Shown piece after piece: positions 1-5,266 of a DNA stretch of 6,364 nt. Made by a program: the position numbers and the translations under genes. The notes below the pieces were generated by a model. The model worked only from the letters and a program-made list of their open reading frames with translations, made no database searches and was not told the DNA's origin. Source of the stretch: JBGOTP01 sp041476545 (GTDB lineage: Bacteria > Acidobacteriota > Vicinamibacteria > Vicinamibacterales > CAVVIG01); assembly GCA_041476545.1 (NCBI GenBank), contig JBGOTP010000296.1, positions 1 to 6,364 of the forward strand. The letters are read 5' to 3'. Each line of letters begins with the position of its first letter. The first letter of the stretch is position 1.

Positions 1-54
1 ACACTCTGCCTCGGCGGCGGCAACGGTGTGGCGCTCGCAGTCGAGCGGATGTAG
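1..54 (+). CDS. Thiolase (acetyl-CoA acyltransferase), C-terminal end only
   Basis: Frame 1 reads TLCLGGGNGVALAVERM and then TAG at 52-54. This matches the C-terminal signature of the thiolase family, in which the Cys of the LCxGGG motif is the second active-site cysteine (general base) and the glycine loop lines the CoA pocket. The Cys codon is at 7-9. Family members condense two acetyl-CoA to acetoacetyl-CoA or cleave 3-ketoacyl-CoA in the cytoplasm. The next gene, a 3-hydroxyacyl-CoA dehydrogenase, handles the adjacent step, so the pair probably works in one acyl-CoA pathway. Only 17 codons are visible, so the subtype (acetoacetyl-CoA thiolase or long-chain 3-ketoacyl-CoA thiolase) cannot be decided. 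Confidence 0.85.
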   Translation, partial: TLCLGGGNGVALAVERM

Positions 55-59
55 AGCCA

Positions 60-115
60 CCACGAAGAACGATGAACACGAAGGTACCATTTGAGAATCC
101 TCGTGCGCTTCGTGG
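60..115. repeat. Imperfect inverted repeat with ACGAAGA heptamers
   Basis: The gap between thiolase and dehydrogenase holds CCACGAAG (60-67) matched exactly by CTTCGTGG (108-115). An inner pair, CACGAAGG (77-84) and CCTCGTG (99-105), differs by one missing base. The left arm is built of 7-nt units: ACGAAGA (62-68), ACGATGA (69-75), a 2-nt offset, then ACGAAGG (78-84). ACGAAGA occurs again in the tandem repeat at 6147-6188. There is no T-tract, so it does not look like an intrinsic terminator. A dispersed intergenic repeat able to form a hairpin is the best description. Confidence 0.6.
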
Positions 116-133
116 CATCGTGATGAGCTTTGA

Positions 134-141
134 AGAGGAAG
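134..141 (+). promoter_or_regulatory. Ribosome binding site of the dehydrogenase
   Basis: AGAGGAAG, with the AGGA core at 136-139, lies 8 nt before ATG 148. It decides for ATG 148 over the in-frame TTG at 130, which would place this Shine-Dalgarno inside the coding sequence. Confidence 0.7.
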
Positions 142-147
142 TTTGCA

Positions 148-1005
148 ATGTCTGACGAGATCAAGACGATCGGCGTCGTCGGCGCGGGCACGATGGGCAA
201 TGGCATCGCCCAGGTGTTCGCGCAGTCGGGCTTCTCAGTGCAACTGGTGGACGTGGCGCAGCCGATGCTCGACCGCGCCCGAGGCACGATCGAAAAGAGT
301 CTCGACAAGTTCGTCAGCAAGGGCAAATCGTCGGCGGCCGATCGTGACGCCGCGCTGGGCCGTCTCCAGACGACGACATCGCTCGATGCCCTGGCCACCT
401 GCGACTACGTTGTCGAAGCGATCCTCGAGGATGCCGTTGCCAAGAGGGCGCTTTTCTCGCGCCTCGATACGCTCTGCGCGCCCCATGCGATTCTGGCGTC
501 CAATACGTCATCGCTCTCCATCACGCTCCTTGGCGCGGCCACGAAGCGTCCCGAGCAGGTGCTCGGCATGCACTTCATGAATCCGGTGCCGCTCATGGCG
601 CTCGTGGAACTCATTCGAGGGCAGGCCACCTCGGATGCGTCGATGGGTGTCGCGTTCGATCTGTGCAGGACGCTCGGCAAGATTGGGGTCGAAGCGGCGG
701 ACTATCCGGGATTCATCGCGAACCGCATTCTGCTGCCGATGTTGAACGAAGCGTTCTACGCGGTCATGGAGGGCGTCGGCACGCCGGACGCCATCGATGC
801 CGTGATGAAGGCGGGCCTGAATCACCCGATGGGCCCCCTGACGCTCGCCGATTTCATCGGCCTCGATGTCTGCCTGGCGGTCCTTCACGTCCTGCACGAC
901 GGCTTCGGGGATCCGAAGTACTTCCCCTGCCCGCTTCTCACGCGGATGGTTGCGGCCGGCCATCTCGGCCGGAAATCCGGGCGTGGCTTCTACGTCTACG
1001 CCTGA
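148..1005 (+). CDS. hbd: 3-hydroxybutyryl-CoA dehydrogenase
   Basis: A 285-aa cytoplasmic enzyme that interconverts 3-hydroxyacyl-CoA and 3-ketoacyl-CoA with NAD(P), acting next to thiolase in butyrate/PHB-type or beta-oxidation pathways. The N-terminal Rossmann fold shows GAGTMGNGIAQ (residues 12-22). The expected catalytic set is present with the spacing of human HAD: Ser121 in NTSSLSI, His142 in MHFMNPVPLM, Glu154 in LVELI and Asn192 in GFIANRI. The C-terminal dimerisation domain has GLNHPMGPLTLADFIGLD (223-240) and ends GRKSGRGFYVYA. Length is normal for the single-domain family. The start at 148 is chosen from the Shine-Dalgarno at 134-141. It lies 93 nt after the thiolase stop, so co-transcription is likely but the gap contains a repeat. 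Substrate chain length and NAD versus NADP preference cannot be read; paaH or fadB2-type roles are alternatives. Confidence 0.93.
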   Translation: MSDEIKTIGVVGAGTMGNGIAQVFAQSGFSVQLVDVAQPMLDRARGTIEKSLDKFVSKGKSSAADRDAALGRLQTTTSLDALATCDYVVEAILEDAVAKRALFSRLDTLCAPHAILASNTSSLSITLLGAATKRPEQVLGMHFMNPVPLMALVELIRGQATSDASMGVAFDLCRTLGKIGVEAADYPGFIANRILLPMLNEAFYAVMEGVGTPDAIDAVMKAGLNHPMGPLTLADFIGLDVCLAVLHVLHDGFGDPKYFPCPLLTRMVAAGHLGRKSGRGFYVYA

Positions 1006-1289
1006 AACTTAGTGGCCTGCCTGCCATCGAACTGTGACCCACCCTGTCACAACGGTGGAGACAATAGTCTTGTGGCTCGCCGATCCGGGAGCCACCACCT
1101 TTCGGCGGGGTGTTGCTGAGAGCCAAATGAAAGCCCGAGAGCTGTCAGCTGAGAGCTGAAGAAGCTGCCAGTCGTTGCGCCGTTTGGGATTGAAGATTCT
1201 GCAAGCCAGTGGACACAGGGGCGAAAGTGCCTGTTCTCGTAAGATGTTGTTATAGATATGGTTCTAGATTCAACTGCCCATAAATGCAC
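1006..1289. other. Intergenic region upstream of recA: hairpins and heptamer repeat
   Basis: No credible gene is seen between the dehydrogenase stop and the recA start at 1347. Two perfect hairpins follow the stop: TGTGAC (1033-1038) with GTCACA (1046-1051), loop 7; and GTGGCTC (1072-1078) with GAGCCAC (1089-1095), loop 10. Neither has a T-tract, so at most they are weak or factor-assisted terminators. A heptamer repeat lies at 1140-1169. The stretch from about 1230 to 1290 is AT-richer than its surroundings, as expected just upstream of a promoter, and carries the left arms of inverted repeats that reach into the recA promoter. Confidence 0.6.
1140..1169. repeat. Short tandem repeat, 7-nt unit AGCTGNN
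   Basis: Three adjacent units are AGCTGTC (1140-1146), AGCTGAG (1147-1153) and AGCTGAA (1154-1160). After a 2-nt GA offset comes AGCTGCC (1163-1169). The first five bases are constant and the last two vary. The unit length matches the other repeats in this window, while the sequence is unrelated. Confidence 0.6.
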
Positions 1290-1317
1290 TTGACTTTCGC
1301 CCGGCACGAATCTAGAA
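1219..1317. promoter_or_regulatory. Two interleaved inverted repeats over the recA promoter (candidate operators)
   Basis: Pair A: GGGCGAAAG (1219-1227) and CTTTCGCCC (1294-1302), 9 of 9. Pair B: TTCTAGATTC (1262-1271) and GAATCTAGAA (1308-1317), 10 of 10. The order is A, B, A', B'. A' starts inside the -35 box and B' overlaps the -10 box. Each B arm contains the palindrome TCTAGA, and the two copies are 48 bp apart start to start, so B may also be read as two operator copies. Repression of recA by LexA is the family expectation, but I do not recognise a known LexA box here; the assignment is inference. Confidence 0.45.
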
Positions 1318-1318
1318 T
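1290..1318 (+). promoter_or_regulatory. recA promoter, sigma-70 type
   Basis: -35 TTGACT (1290-1295), a 17-bp spacer, and -10 TAGAAT (1313-1318). Transcription would start near 1325, giving a leader of about 22 nt with a Shine-Dalgarno in it. The position supports ATG 1347 as the recA start and excludes the in-frame ATG at 1284, which lies upstream of the -35 box. Confidence 0.75.
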
Positions 1319-1330
1319 ACGCGTCGGCCC

Positions 1331-1337
1331 AAAGGAG
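1331..1337 (+). promoter_or_regulatory. Ribosome binding site of recA
   Basis: AAAGGAG ends 9 nt before ATG 1347. It decides the recA start together with the promoter at 1290-1318. Confidence 0.8.
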
Positions 1338-1346
1338 CACACACGC

Positions 1347-2423
1347 ATGCCGCCAGTCATTCAGAAAGCCGAAAAATTCGACCGCGAAGATCGTCAAGAC
1401 CGCCAGGACCAGGAACGTCTCAAGGCCGTCGAGATCGCTTTCAGCCAAATCGAAAAACAGTTCGGCAAGGGCTCAATCATGCGCCTCGGTCAGAGCGGGG
1501 CGATTCAGCCGATCGATGCCATCCCGACCGGCGCCATCAGCATCGACTACGCGCTGGGGATTGGCGGTGTCCCGCGTGGCCGCGTCATCGAGATTTTCGG
1601 ACCCGAGTCGTCTGGCAAAACCACGCTGGCGCTGCAGATCATCGCCGAGGCTCAGAAGCTTGGCGGCACCTCGGCGTTCGTGGACGCCGAGCACGCGCTC
1701 GATGCCAAGTACGCGCAGAAGCTTGGTGTGGATCTCGACAACTTGCTCGTGTCGCAGCCCGATAACGGTGAGCAGGCGCTCGAGATTGTGGAAGTGCTGA
1801 TCCGGTCAAACGGCGTGGACGTCGTGGTGGTCGACTCGGTCGCCGCGCTCGTGCCCAAGGCCGAAATCGAAGGCGAGATGGGTGATGCGCAAATGGGGCT
1901 GCAGGCCCGGCTCATGTCGCAGGCGCTGCGCAAACTCACGGGGGCGGTGTCGAAGTCCAAGACCTCCCTCATCTTCATCAATCAGCTGCGCGAAAAAATC
2001 GGCGTGATGTTCGGCAATCCCGAAACGACGACGGGCGGGCGGGCGCTGAAGTTCTATGCGTCGGTGCGGATGGACATCCGGCGGATTGCGAGCATCAAGG
2101 ACGGCGACGCGGTCATCGGCGGACGTACCCGCGTCAAGGTGGTCAAGAACAAGGTGGCACCGCCCTTCCGCGAGGCCGAATTCGACATCATGTACGGCGA
2201 GGGGATCTCGCGGACCGGCGATCTGCTCGACCTGGCGGTCGACAAAGGCATCATCGAAAAGTCCGGGGCGTGGTTCGCCTACGGGGGCGAACGCCTGGGT
2301 CAGGGTCGTGAAAACGCCAAGCAGTTCCTCAAGGATAATCCACAGATTTTCAAGACGATCGAGGGTCGCGTCCGGAAGGAACTCGGTCTCACCCGCGAAC
2401 TTGAGGTTGCCGCCACGCCATAG
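1347..2423 (+). CDS. recA: Recombinase RecA
   Basis: A 358-aa ATP-dependent strand-exchange protein that coats single-stranded DNA for homologous recombination and stimulates LexA self-cleavage in the SOS response. Visible landmarks: QFGKGSIMRLG (38-48), Walker A GPESSGKT (85-92), catalytic Glu115 in FVDAEHALD, Walker B VVVVD (159-163), the loop-1 region around EGEMGDAQMGLQAR (175-188), FINQLREKIGVMFGNPETT (210-228) leading into loop 2, and GGRALKFYASVRMDIRR. Compared with E. coli RecA, the conserved core begins 17 residues later, after a very charged N-terminal stretch (DREDRQDRQDQERLK). The C-terminus ends RELEVAATP and lacks the strongly acidic tail of E. coli. Start 1347 follows a Shine-Dalgarno and a promoter. 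It appears to be a single-gene transcription unit; no recX follows. Confidence 0.99.
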   Translation: MPPVIQKAEKFDREDRQDRQDQERLKAVEIAFSQIEKQFGKGSIMRLGQSGAIQPIDAIPTGAISIDYALGIGGVPRGRVIEIFGPESSGKTTLALQIIAEAQKLGGTSAFVDAEHALDAKYAQKLGVDLDNLLVSQPDNGEQALEIVEVLIRSNGVDVVVVDSVAALVPKAEIEGEMGDAQMGLQARLMSQALRKLTGAVSKSKTSLIFINQLREKIGVMFGNPETTTGGRALKFYASVRMDIRRIASIKDGDAVIGGRTRVKVVKNKVAPPFREAEFDIMYGEGISRTGDLLDLAVDKGIIEKSGAWFAYGGERLGQGRENAKQFLKDNPQIFKTIEGRVRKELGLTRELEVAATP

Positions 2424-2471
2424 CGAAACGGTGGCGGGCAGAGGTTCGCCGAGAATAGAATACTGGGGTAA

Positions 2472-2492
2472 GGTGGGCCTTTCCGGCCCGCC
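2472..2492 (+). terminator. Hairpin between recA and the LPMO-like gene (possible terminator)
   Basis: GGTGGGCC (2472-2479) pairs with GGCCCGCC (2485-2492) as an 8-bp stem with one G-T wobble and a 5-nt loop. No run of T follows, so it is not a classical intrinsic terminator. A -10-like TAGAAT lies just upstream at 2456-2461 with no recognisable -35. If that box is used, the hairpin would sit in the leader of the next gene instead. Confidence 0.35.
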
Positions 2493-2534
2493 TCCGTAAA
2501 CTTGTCATGCACCCCCAGGGGCACTTCACGCGTC

Positions 2535-2541
2535 AAAGGGA
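2535..2541 (+). promoter_or_regulatory. Ribosome binding site of the LPMO-like gene
   Basis: AAAGGGA ends 7 nt before ATG 2549. The in-frame ATGs at 2507 and 2543 are upstream of it or too close to it, so 2549 is preferred. This also gives the cleanest signal peptide. Confidence 0.6.
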
Positions 2542-2548
2542 CATGTCT

Positions 2549-3184
2549 ATGAAACATCTCATCGGACCTGCCGTGTTCGCGGCCGTGGTCGCCGCCACGC
2601 CGGTTGTCACAACCGCCCACTTCAAGCTCCTGGAGCCTGCATCGTGGCAACTCGAGAGCGATCGGGGCGATCCGCAGAAGCTCGCGCCCTGCGGGAACGA
2701 CCCGATGAACACCAAACCGACCGGCATCGTCGGAAAAGCCGTTGGAGGATCGAAGCTGCACCTGAAGATGCAGGAAACCATCTTCCACCCGGGGCACTAT
2801 CGCGTGGCGCTCGCCGTCAACTCGCGGGACGAGCTGCCGCCCGATCCGGTGACCCAGGAACGAAGCACGGAGCGCGGACCGGTGTCGGTGTGGGCTGTGA
2901 TTCAGAGTCCGCCGCAGATTCCGGTCATCGCCGATGGGTTGTTCCAGCACTACACGCGGCCGGCGGCTCCGGCTCCGGGGACACCCGCGACGCCTCTTGT
3001 TTGGGAAACCGATGTGCAGCTGCCGAACCTCACATGCGCCAAGTGCACACTGCAGATCATCCAGTTCATGGCGGAGCACGGCTACAACCAGCCGGGCGGC
3101 TACTCGTATCACCACTGCGCCGACCTGCAGATCACGGCGGACGCGGCGAAGCCAATCGACACAAAGTGGCCGGCCGCGCGGTGA
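2549..3184 (+). CDS. Secreted SCE4755-family polysaccharide monooxygenase-like protein
   Basis: 211 aa. The first 23 residues (Lys2, hydrophobic LIGPAVFAAVVAATPVV, then TTA) form a signal peptide. Cleavage after Ala23 leaves His24 as the mature N-terminus (HFKLLEPASW), as required for the copper histidine brace of lytic polysaccharide monooxygenases. Further landmarks fit the SCE4755-type LPMO-like family as I remember it: PCG (47-49), HPGHYRVAL (80-88) giving candidate second brace ligands His80 or His83, LPNLTCAKCTLQIIQFM (158-174) with a CxxC, and YHHCADLQI (187-195). Four cysteines (48, 163, 166, 190) could form two disulfides. The likely place of action is the periplasm or outside the cell. 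A copper site is a prediction from the family; the substrate is unknown, and no carbohydrate-binding module or glycoside hydrolase lies nearby. Some members may be copper carriers and not oxidases. Confidence 0.82.
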   Translation: MKHLIGPAVFAAVVAATPVVTTAHFKLLEPASWQLESDRGDPQKLAPCGNDPMNTKPTGIVGKAVGGSKLHLKMQETIFHPGHYRVALAVNSRDELPPDPVTQERSTERGPVSVWAVIQSPPQIPVIADGLFQHYTRPAAPAPGTPATPLVWETDVQLPNLTCAKCTLQIIQFMAEHGYNQPGGYSYHHCADLQITADAAKPIDTKWPAAR

Positions 3185-3485
3185 CCTGACGGCTGGCCGT
3201 TGATGGCAGGTCCGGCGGGAAATGACGGCGCCGGGGCCGTTGCTCCCGCGACCCGGTTCGACGACGCGGGAAATCGTACCTTCGCGATCTGTCGGTGGAA
3301 TGCGGCACCTCCGTGAGGTGCCGCGGACTTCGGCGCTGCGGTGCGATTTCCCAACTGACGCGCGAGACGCGTCGCTCACACGGTTCGCGTGCGCAACGGC
3401 CCCGGCACCGCCTCCTTTTGACCGGAACTTCACGGCCCGAACCCAACTTGACGCGATCGGCGTGGACCGAAAGAGGGTGTGCGCC
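3185..3485. other. Intergenic region with no credible gene
   Basis: The 384 bp between the LPMO-like gene and tRNA-Phe hold no open frame that looks like a protein; the frames present are arginine-rich shadows and one runs into the tRNA. What it does hold is a cluster of inverted repeats (3244-3373, listed separately) and then, from 3486, the tRNA promoter. Confidence 0.6.
3244..3373. other. Nested stem-loop structure, candidate structured RNA or repeat element
   Basis: The outer stem is GGGAAATCGTACC (3268-3280) with GGTGCGATTTCCC (3340-3352): 13 bp with a single G-T wobble. It encloses a perfect 10-bp hairpin GCGGCACCTC (3302-3311) and GAGGTGCCGC (3315-3324) with a 3-nt loop. Upstream, TCCCGCG (3244-3250) pairs with CGCGGGA (3265-3271); it shares bases 3268-3271 with the outer stem, so the two cannot form together. 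Downstream is GACGCG (3357-3362) with CGCGTC (3368-3373). No T-tract follows. Strand and function are unknown: a small RNA, a 5' leader element or a dispersed palindromic repeat are all possible. Confidence 0.5.
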
Positions 3486-3515
3486 TTGCAGTCCGAGCAA
3501 TCCCCGCGCTATGAT
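3486..3515 (+). promoter_or_regulatory. Promoter of tRNA-Phe
   Basis: -35 TTGCAG (3486-3491), an 18-bp spacer, and -10 TATGAT (3510-3515). The start would fall near 3522, leaving a 5' leader of about 47 nt for RNase P to remove. Confidence 0.6.
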
Positions 3516-3568
3516 CCCTTGCTCTTCAGGCGGGCCGAGAGGTCCCCTACCAGCGCATCCATCCGCGT

Positions 3569-3644
3569 GGCGAGGTAGCTCAGTTGGTAGAGCATACGAC
3601 TGAAAATCGTAGTGTCGACAGTTCGATTCTGTCCCTCGCCACCA
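3569..3644 (+). tRNA. tRNA-Phe (anticodon GAA)
   Basis: A complete 76-nt cloverleaf. Acceptor GGCGAGG (3569-3575) pairs with CCTCGCC (3634-3640). D-stem GCTC pairs with GAGC around the AGTTGGTA loop. Anticodon stem TACGA (3595-3599) pairs with TCGTA (3607-3611) around CTGAAAA, with anticodon GAA at 3602-3604. The variable loop is GTGTC. T-stem GACAG pairs with CTGTC around TTCGATT. Discriminator A3641 and an encoded CCA (3642-3644) follow. It decodes UUU/UUC. It stands alone, with its own promoter and no other tRNA nearby. Confidence 0.97.
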
Positions 3645-3681
3645 CCACTATCTCCCTCTCATATCAGTGATTTGCTAGAAC

Positions 3682-3713
3682 TTGACACGGTCTGGTCGGA
3701 CGAGCCGGATACC
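3682..3713 (+). promoter_or_regulatory. Possible promoter of the 161-aa gene
   Basis: A perfect -35 TTGACA (3682-3687) lies about 80 nt before ATG 3766. The best -10 is poor: GGATAC or GATACC around 3707-3713, with a 19-20 bp spacer. Supported by the -35 only. Confidence 0.3.
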
Positions 3714-3765
3714 CCGATTTCGCGGCCGTGTGCGAACCGCGTGCGAGTCTAGGACTGAACACCCG

Positions 3766-4251
3766 ATGACCGCCCACGCCGTAGCTATTCGTCGAGATGA
3801 CAACACGCTGGCCTTGTTCCTGCGCGTGATGCGCGCGCCGAGTGGTATCTACGTCGTCTTTGCCGCTGGTCAGGAACGGAAGGGACATGATCCCCATTCC
3901 AGTTGGCATCGAGACGGACGTGTTCATCACAAGAGCTTCGGGCGAATGGCGCTGCCATTTGCCCGGCGGCAGCCCCTTGCTTCGATTCGCGACGTTGAAC
4001 CCTTCGTCCAGACCGGGGTTTCCCAAGGCGATGCCCATGGCCTTCCCGACTGCGATCCATCGAGGTTCGACACGGTCGTTGAAGTGCCCGATGCCCTCTT
4101 GAACACGGCACCGCGTACAACGACCGTCGAGGTTGCTCTGGCCCCTCCTGCCAGTCCGGTCGCTGTGGCGTATGCCAGACTCCTACGCCAGTCGGTCATT
4201 ACCGACGCCGCGCCCAACATTGTCGTGTCGGTCGTCGAATATGGCTTCTGA
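3766..4251 (+). CDS. Conserved hypothetical protein with a His/Asp-rich motif
   Basis: 161 aa, no recognised named family. It looks like a real protein: even composition, alternating hydrophobic strands (TLALFLRVM, GIYVVFAA, NIVVSVVEYGF), and a dense polar motif H41-D-P-H44-S-S-W47-H48-R-D50-G51-R-V-H54-H55-K56. I have a general memory of uncharacterised bacterial proteins sharing a PHSSxHxDGRxHxKSxGR core followed by a CDPSxF segment; here that second part is CDPSRF (96-101). There is no signal peptide and no membrane segment, so it is probably cytoplasmic and beta-rich. A metal site or nucleic-acid role is only a guess. ATG 3766 is preferred over the in-frame TTG at 3682, whose extension is arginine-rich and lies on the -35 box; the Shine-Dalgarno AGGA (3751-3754) is weak and 11 nt away. 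An IS630 element starts just after its stop but leaves the frame intact. Confidence 0.65.
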   Translation: MTAHAVAIRRDDNTLALFLRVMRAPSGIYVVFAAGQERKGHDPHSSWHRDGRVHHKSFGRMALPFARRQPLASIRDVEPFVQTGVSQGDAHGLPDCDPSRFDTVVEVPDALLNTAPRTTTVEVALAPPASPVAVAYARLLRQSVITDAAPNIVVSVVEYGF

Positions 4252-4316
4252 CGGCTAGAGCGTTTTCAGATTGTACGTAGTACGGCCTTCGTGGTACTTC
4301 TCCCCTGGGAGGAACC

Positions 4317-4709
4317 ATGGCGCCGTATTCAATGGACCTGCGGAAGCGCGTCGTGCGGGCAGCGGATGCCGGCATGGACGCGGAGAGCGTGGCGGCGAAA
4401 TACGCGGTGAGTCGGGCCTGGGTGCATCGGCTCCTCCAGCGGCGGCGGGAGACCGGCTCGATCGCGCCCCGGAAGCAAACGAAGTTTCGGCGCCGGGTGT
4501 TGGCCGACCAGGACGCGCGGCTGGCGGCGCTGATTGCGGCGCGGCCCGATGCCACGCTCGCCGAATTGCGAGAGGCCCTGCCGACGTCGGCGGCGTTGAG
4601 CACCCTCTGGGCGGCGATTGATCGGCTGCAGTTGACGGTTAAAAAAAACCGTATACGCCGACGAGCAACGACGGCCGGACGTCGTCGCGCAGCGTCGCCA
4701 GTGGTATGA
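4317..4709 (+). CDS. IS630 transposase, N-terminal frame (ORF A)
   Basis: 130 aa as read without a shift. It starts at ATG 4317 behind GGAGG (4308-4312), a close 4-nt spacing. MAPYSMDLRKRVVRAADAG opens like other IS630 transposases. A helix-turn-helix covers about residues 20-45 (ESVAAKYAVSRAWVHRLLQ), and a second DNA-binding helical region follows (ATLAELREALPTSAALSTL). This part binds the terminal repeats. Past residue 110 (KK, 4641-4646) the frame loses similarity and ends at TGA 4707-4709 in an arginine-rich tail, while the expected continuation lies in another frame. It is best read as the first part of a fused 311-aa product (if one base is skipped). Confidence 0.88.
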   Translation: MAPYSMDLRKRVVRAADAGMDAESVAAKYAVSRAWVHRLLQRRRETGSIAPRKQTKFRRRVLADQDARLAALIAARPDATLAELREALPTSAALSTLWAAIDRLQLTVKKNRIRRRATTAGRRRAASPVV

Positions 4710-5253
4710 CTGGCTGCCGGTCCGCGACGTGCGCCAGTATGTGTTCCTGGATGAATGTGGCGTGACGACGGATCTCTTGCGGCGCTACGGCCGCAGTCCC
4801 CGGGGGGAGCGGCTGCACGATCACACGCCCTGCAGCCACTGGCAGACGCACACCGTCATCTGTGCGTTACGGCTCGAGGGGGTCGGCGCGCCGGCCGTCT
4901 TCGATGGCCCGATCGATAATCCGAGTTTCCTCGCTTACGTCGAACAAGTCCTCGTGCCCACGTTGCAGCCCGGCGACGTCGTGGTCCTCGATAACCTCGC
5001 CGTCCACAAGCAGCCCGAGGTCCGCGCCGCAATCGAAGGCGTCGGCGCCCAGCTCCGGTTTCTGCCCCCGTACAGTCCCGACTTCAACCCGATCGAACAG
5101 GCCTTCGCCAAATTGAAAGCCTTCCTCCGGGCGGCCCGGCCGCGGAGCTTCGATCAGGTCAACGCCCTCGTCGCGATCGCGCTCGGCCTCTTCACGCCCG
5201 ACGAATGCCGCAATTACGTGCGACACTGTGGCTATCGCGTCGCTACACCGTAA
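4636..5253 (+). CDS. IS630 transposase, catalytic frame (ORF B)
   Basis: This frame opens at 4636, directly after TGA 4633-4635, and joins ORF A by a +1 (or -2) shift at the A8 run 4641-4648. From there it reads KKTVYADEQRRPDVVAQ, the linker usual in this family. The catalytic DDE triad is complete: Asp in VFLDEC (codon 4750), Asp in VVLDNLAVHK (codon 4990), and Glu in YSPDFNPIEQAF (codon 5095), with 34 residues between the last two, the D34E spacing of IS630. It cuts and joins DNA at TA. No good independent start or Shine-Dalgarno is seen (a GTG at 4729 is the first candidate, after the linker), which favours expression by frameshift or transcriptional slippage. A plain inactivating indel cannot be excluded. 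Confidence 0.88.
   Translation, partial: RLKKTVYADEQRRPDVVAQRRQWYDWLPVRDVRQYVFLDECGVTTDLLRRYGRSPRGERLHDHTPCSHWQTHTVICALRLEGVGAPAVFDGPIDNPSFLAYVEQVLVPTLQPGDVVVLDNLAVHKQPEVRAAIEGVGAQLRFLPPYSPDFNPIEQAFAKLKAFLRAARPRSFDQVNALVAIALGLFTPDECRNYVRHCGYRVATP
4641..4648 (+). other. A8 slippage site joining the two transposase frames
   Basis: Eight A in a row, in a GC-rich gene, at the exact point where similarity moves from one frame to the other. The net change is +1 (or -2): losing one A gives VKKTVYADEQ and gaining two gives VKKKTVYADEQ. A stop in the second frame at 4633-4635 and the first-frame stop at 4707 bracket the usable window. Confidence 0.6.
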
Positions 5254-5266
5254 TCAAAAACGCTCT

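Larger units (their letters stand above)
4258..5265 (+). mobile_element. Complete IS630-family insertion sequence
   Basis: 1008 bp between TA dinucleotides at 4256-4257 and 5266-5267, the TA target duplication typical of the IS630/Tc1-mariner group. Terminal inverted repeats: the left end reads GAGCGTTTTCAGATT and the right end, on the opposite strand, GAGCGTTTTTGATT. The outer 9 bases are identical; the rest aligns with one mismatch and one gap. The right repeat contains the transposase stop. Inside the left end, GTAC recurs at 4273, 4280 and 4294, perhaps a transposase-binding sublayout. Removing the element and one TA restores a junction between the end of the 161-aa gene and the AATCCC repeat at 5267. 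Both ends and all catalytic residues are present, so it could be active. Confidence 0.92.

Noticed and set aside
1033..1051. CRP/FNR-type site TGTGA...TCACA
   Set aside because: The half-sites are 9 bp apart, not the 6 bp of CRP sites, and it lies behind a gene far from a promoter. A simple hairpin is the safer reading.
1284..1346. Upstream ATG start for recA
   Set aside because: It lies upstream of the -35 box of a good promoter and lacks a Shine-Dalgarno; ATG 1347 has one.
2300..3433. Long minus-strand open frame of 377 codons
   Set aside because: It spans the end of recA and the whole LPMO-like gene antisense, is rich in Arg and Pro, shows no family motif, and is explained by GC-rich codon bias on the + strand.
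3222..3578. Open frame of 118 codons before the tRNA
   Set aside because: It runs through the stem-loop structure and the tRNA promoter and ends inside tRNA-Phe; the composition is not protein-like.
3569..4251. Genomic island integrated at tRNA-Phe
   Set aside because: No integrase is present and no second copy of the tRNA 3' end is found in the window; the accessory look rests only on one unknown gene and an IS.
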